Below are positions 63,103 through 64,000 of a stretch of DNA of 64,000 bases, piece by piece. Under the pieces are notes generated by a model, which saw nothing but the letters and a program-made list of their open reading frames with translations, was not told where the DNA came from and searched no databases. The position numbers and the translations under genes are program-made. How positions within the stretch are numbered: the first letter of the stretch is position 1; the number at the start of each line of letters is the position of its first letter. This stretch comes from Moraxellaceae bacterium (GTDB lineage Bacteria; Pseudomonadota; Gammaproteobacteria; Pseudomonadales; Moraxellaceae), in contig JAJFBF010000008.1 of the NCBI GenBank assembly GCA_020697295.1, forward strand, positions 1 through 64,000, read 5' to 3'.

Positions 63103-63630
63103 TCAGCGCGTGCTGCCGGACCCACTGCTACCGCTGCCGCCACTGCGGGAGGGGTTGGCACAGCTCACCTTCACCGACTTGATGTCTTCGAAGAAGCCCA
63201 TCCGTGCGTCGAGATCCCGCACGCGCTGGTTGGCGCGGAAGGTGGTGGAATCCTCGGTGTAGTCGCTGCCCTGCCACACCATCAAGGTGGCGTTGGGGCC
63301 AACCTGGACGCTGTCGAAGTTGCGGTCCCACTCAAAGCCGGCAATGCGGCCGGACTCCAGCGAGGGAATGTCGACCGGTCCGGATATCGTAAACATATTG
63401 CCCTTGAGGTCCGTGCTGTCATAAAGCCGCGCCCAGCAGCCGCTGGCCATGCCCTGGTCCATCGCGGTCAGCATCGGCACGATCAGCACGACCGGCGCCT
63501 TGCCGTCCTGGCCCTGGCCCTGATTCCGCATCTGGTCCTGGCTGCCGGCGTCACTGCCCTCGGCCAGTGCGGTGCCCACGAACGTCAGCGACAGGCAGCA
63601 TGCCACTGCCGAAAGTTTCATGATCTTCAT
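63103..63630 (-). CDS. Secreted beta/gamma-crystallin-like protein
   Basis: The 175-residue product has a signal peptide (about 1-23), a Gln/Gly-rich linker and one beta/gamma-crystallin-like domain with two Greek-key motifs (CWARLYDSTDLKGNMFTISG; LMVWQGSDYTEDSTTFRANQ). Two Cys residues in the domain could form a disulfide. The C-terminal 15 residues are Gly/Ser-rich. Microbial members often bind Ca2+ through N/D-N/D-X-X-S/T-S motifs, which I do not clearly see here, so calcium binding is uncertain. GGAGA precedes the ATG. Confidence 0.8.
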   Translation of the reverse strand: MKIMKLSAVACCLSLTFVGTALAEGSDAGSQDQMRNQGQGQDGKAPVVLIVPMLTAMDQGMASGCWARLYDSTDLKGNMFTISGPVDIPSLESGRIAGFEWDRNFDSVQVGPNATLMVWQGSDYTEDSTTFRANQRVRDLDARMGFFEDIKSVKVSCANPSRSGGSGSSGSGSTR

Positions 63631-64000
63631 GATCTTGTCTCCATGGATGAGTCTGGAATGACCGCCACGCCAGCAATATGACGATGACTACAGCCAGTAT
63701 GGAAAGAATTGCGGGATATTCGCGCGCGCCGCGTGGAAGGAATGTTTGGCGCCGGTGTAGCGCGTGACTTTATGTGCTGAATAAGTCGCTGGCCTTCCTG
63801 CCTCGTTAATGGGCGCCACGAGCACGGTCGACACAGGGCAACTTTCCATCGCGGACCCGTTACGTTCCGCCTGCTGTAGATACCGGGCATCTTCCGCACC
63901 GGTCATGCCGCGCAGTCGACTACGCTTGGAGAGTAGCCGCAGCGGAAATCGCCCTCCCGCAGGCACCGGTTGACGCCCCGGAGGCCCGCGACGCGGGCAC
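63631..64000. other. Right-end region without a supported gene
   Basis: The small ORFs on the minus strand (about 90 residues) lack ribosome sites, have no recognisable motif and overlap in different frames. The first 100 bp are AT-rich and likely hold the promoter of the crystallin-like gene. Confidence 0.5.

Noticed and set aside
63627-63966. Two overlapping minus-strand ORFs at the right edge
   Set aside because: They are in conflicting frames, lack ribosome sites and recognisable motifs, and overlap the promoter of the crystallin-like gene.

Overview
The window is GC-rich chromosomal DNA with densely packed genes on both strands, short gaps, Shine-Dalgarno-led starts and GC-ending codons. 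A complete minCDE operon, a Fur-type iron locus, TonB/ExbB/ExbD, extragenic REP palindromes and many membrane GGDEF proteins point to a Gammaproteobacterium. A wax ester synthase (WS/DGAT), two acyl desaturases, a GMC oxidoreductase, an EphD-like hydrolase/SDR fusion and a PF10118-type metal hydrolase suggest a lipid- or hydrocarbon-using lineage such as Nevskiales/Solimonadaceae. That placement is inference. I see no tRNA, rRNA, insertion sequence, prophage or CRISPR array.

Layout. 0-2.7 kb: a small hydrophilic ORF, then minCDE behind an AT-rich promoter with a long TGAACA/TGTTCA palindrome, closed by a strong terminator. 2.8-6.5 kb: an AraC-type regulator and a tandem double-module diguanylate cyclase. 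6.5-13.4 kb: a DUF445 membrane protein, a saccharopine-dehydrogenase-like reductase, an SGNH hydrolase, a limonene-epoxide-hydrolase-like protein, an FKBP isomerase, a flavin-binding stress protein and an alpha/beta hydrolase. 13.7-25.8 kb: a modular secreted polysaccharide-lyase-like protein, a desaturase with its own ferredoxin reductase, an SDR, a metallo-beta-lactamase-fold hydrolase divergent from a MerR regulator, small stress and transport genes, and a second desaturase. This stretch is rich in hexa- and heptanucleotide repeats. 25.9-34.2 kb: an MFS transporter, a second diguanylate cyclase, a cytosolic copper-storage (Csp) protein, a hybrid sensor kinase and a secreted esterase. 34.4-42.3 kb: lipid and xenobiotic-type enzymes (GMC oxidoreductase, MFS, metal hydrolase, EphD-like fusion, M24 protein, GST). 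42.5-51.8 kb: an iron island bounded by two pirins. It holds PepSY-cytochrome b561-TonB-ExbB-ExbD and a Fur-boxed receptor, FMN oxidase and PiuC. 51.9-64 kb: WS/DGAT, a second TonB receptor, a third diguanylate cyclase, a secreted unknown, AlkB, an iron alcohol dehydrogenase, PRC-barrel, YetF-like, CusF-like and beta/gamma-crystallin proteins.

How the genes fit together. The desaturases, ferredoxin reductase, WS/DGAT, GMC oxidoreductase and EphD-like operon fit acyl-chain modification and neutral-lipid storage. The TonB system energises the two receptors; PiuC and the FMN oxidase are co-oriented with the Fur-controlled receptor. Three membrane GGDEF proteins (four cyclase modules) share one architecture and look like a local paralog family feeding c-di-GMP signalling.

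The most noteworthy signals are regulatory and structural rather than a clearly new multi-gene system: the minC operator, a MerR-type operator facing a hydrolase gene whose 5' end carries sixteen hexamer copies, a class II CRP-like promoter, the operators at the wax synthase gene, and a 35-residue lysine-rich protein missing from the ORF track. All coordinates were read by eye; no database search was run.
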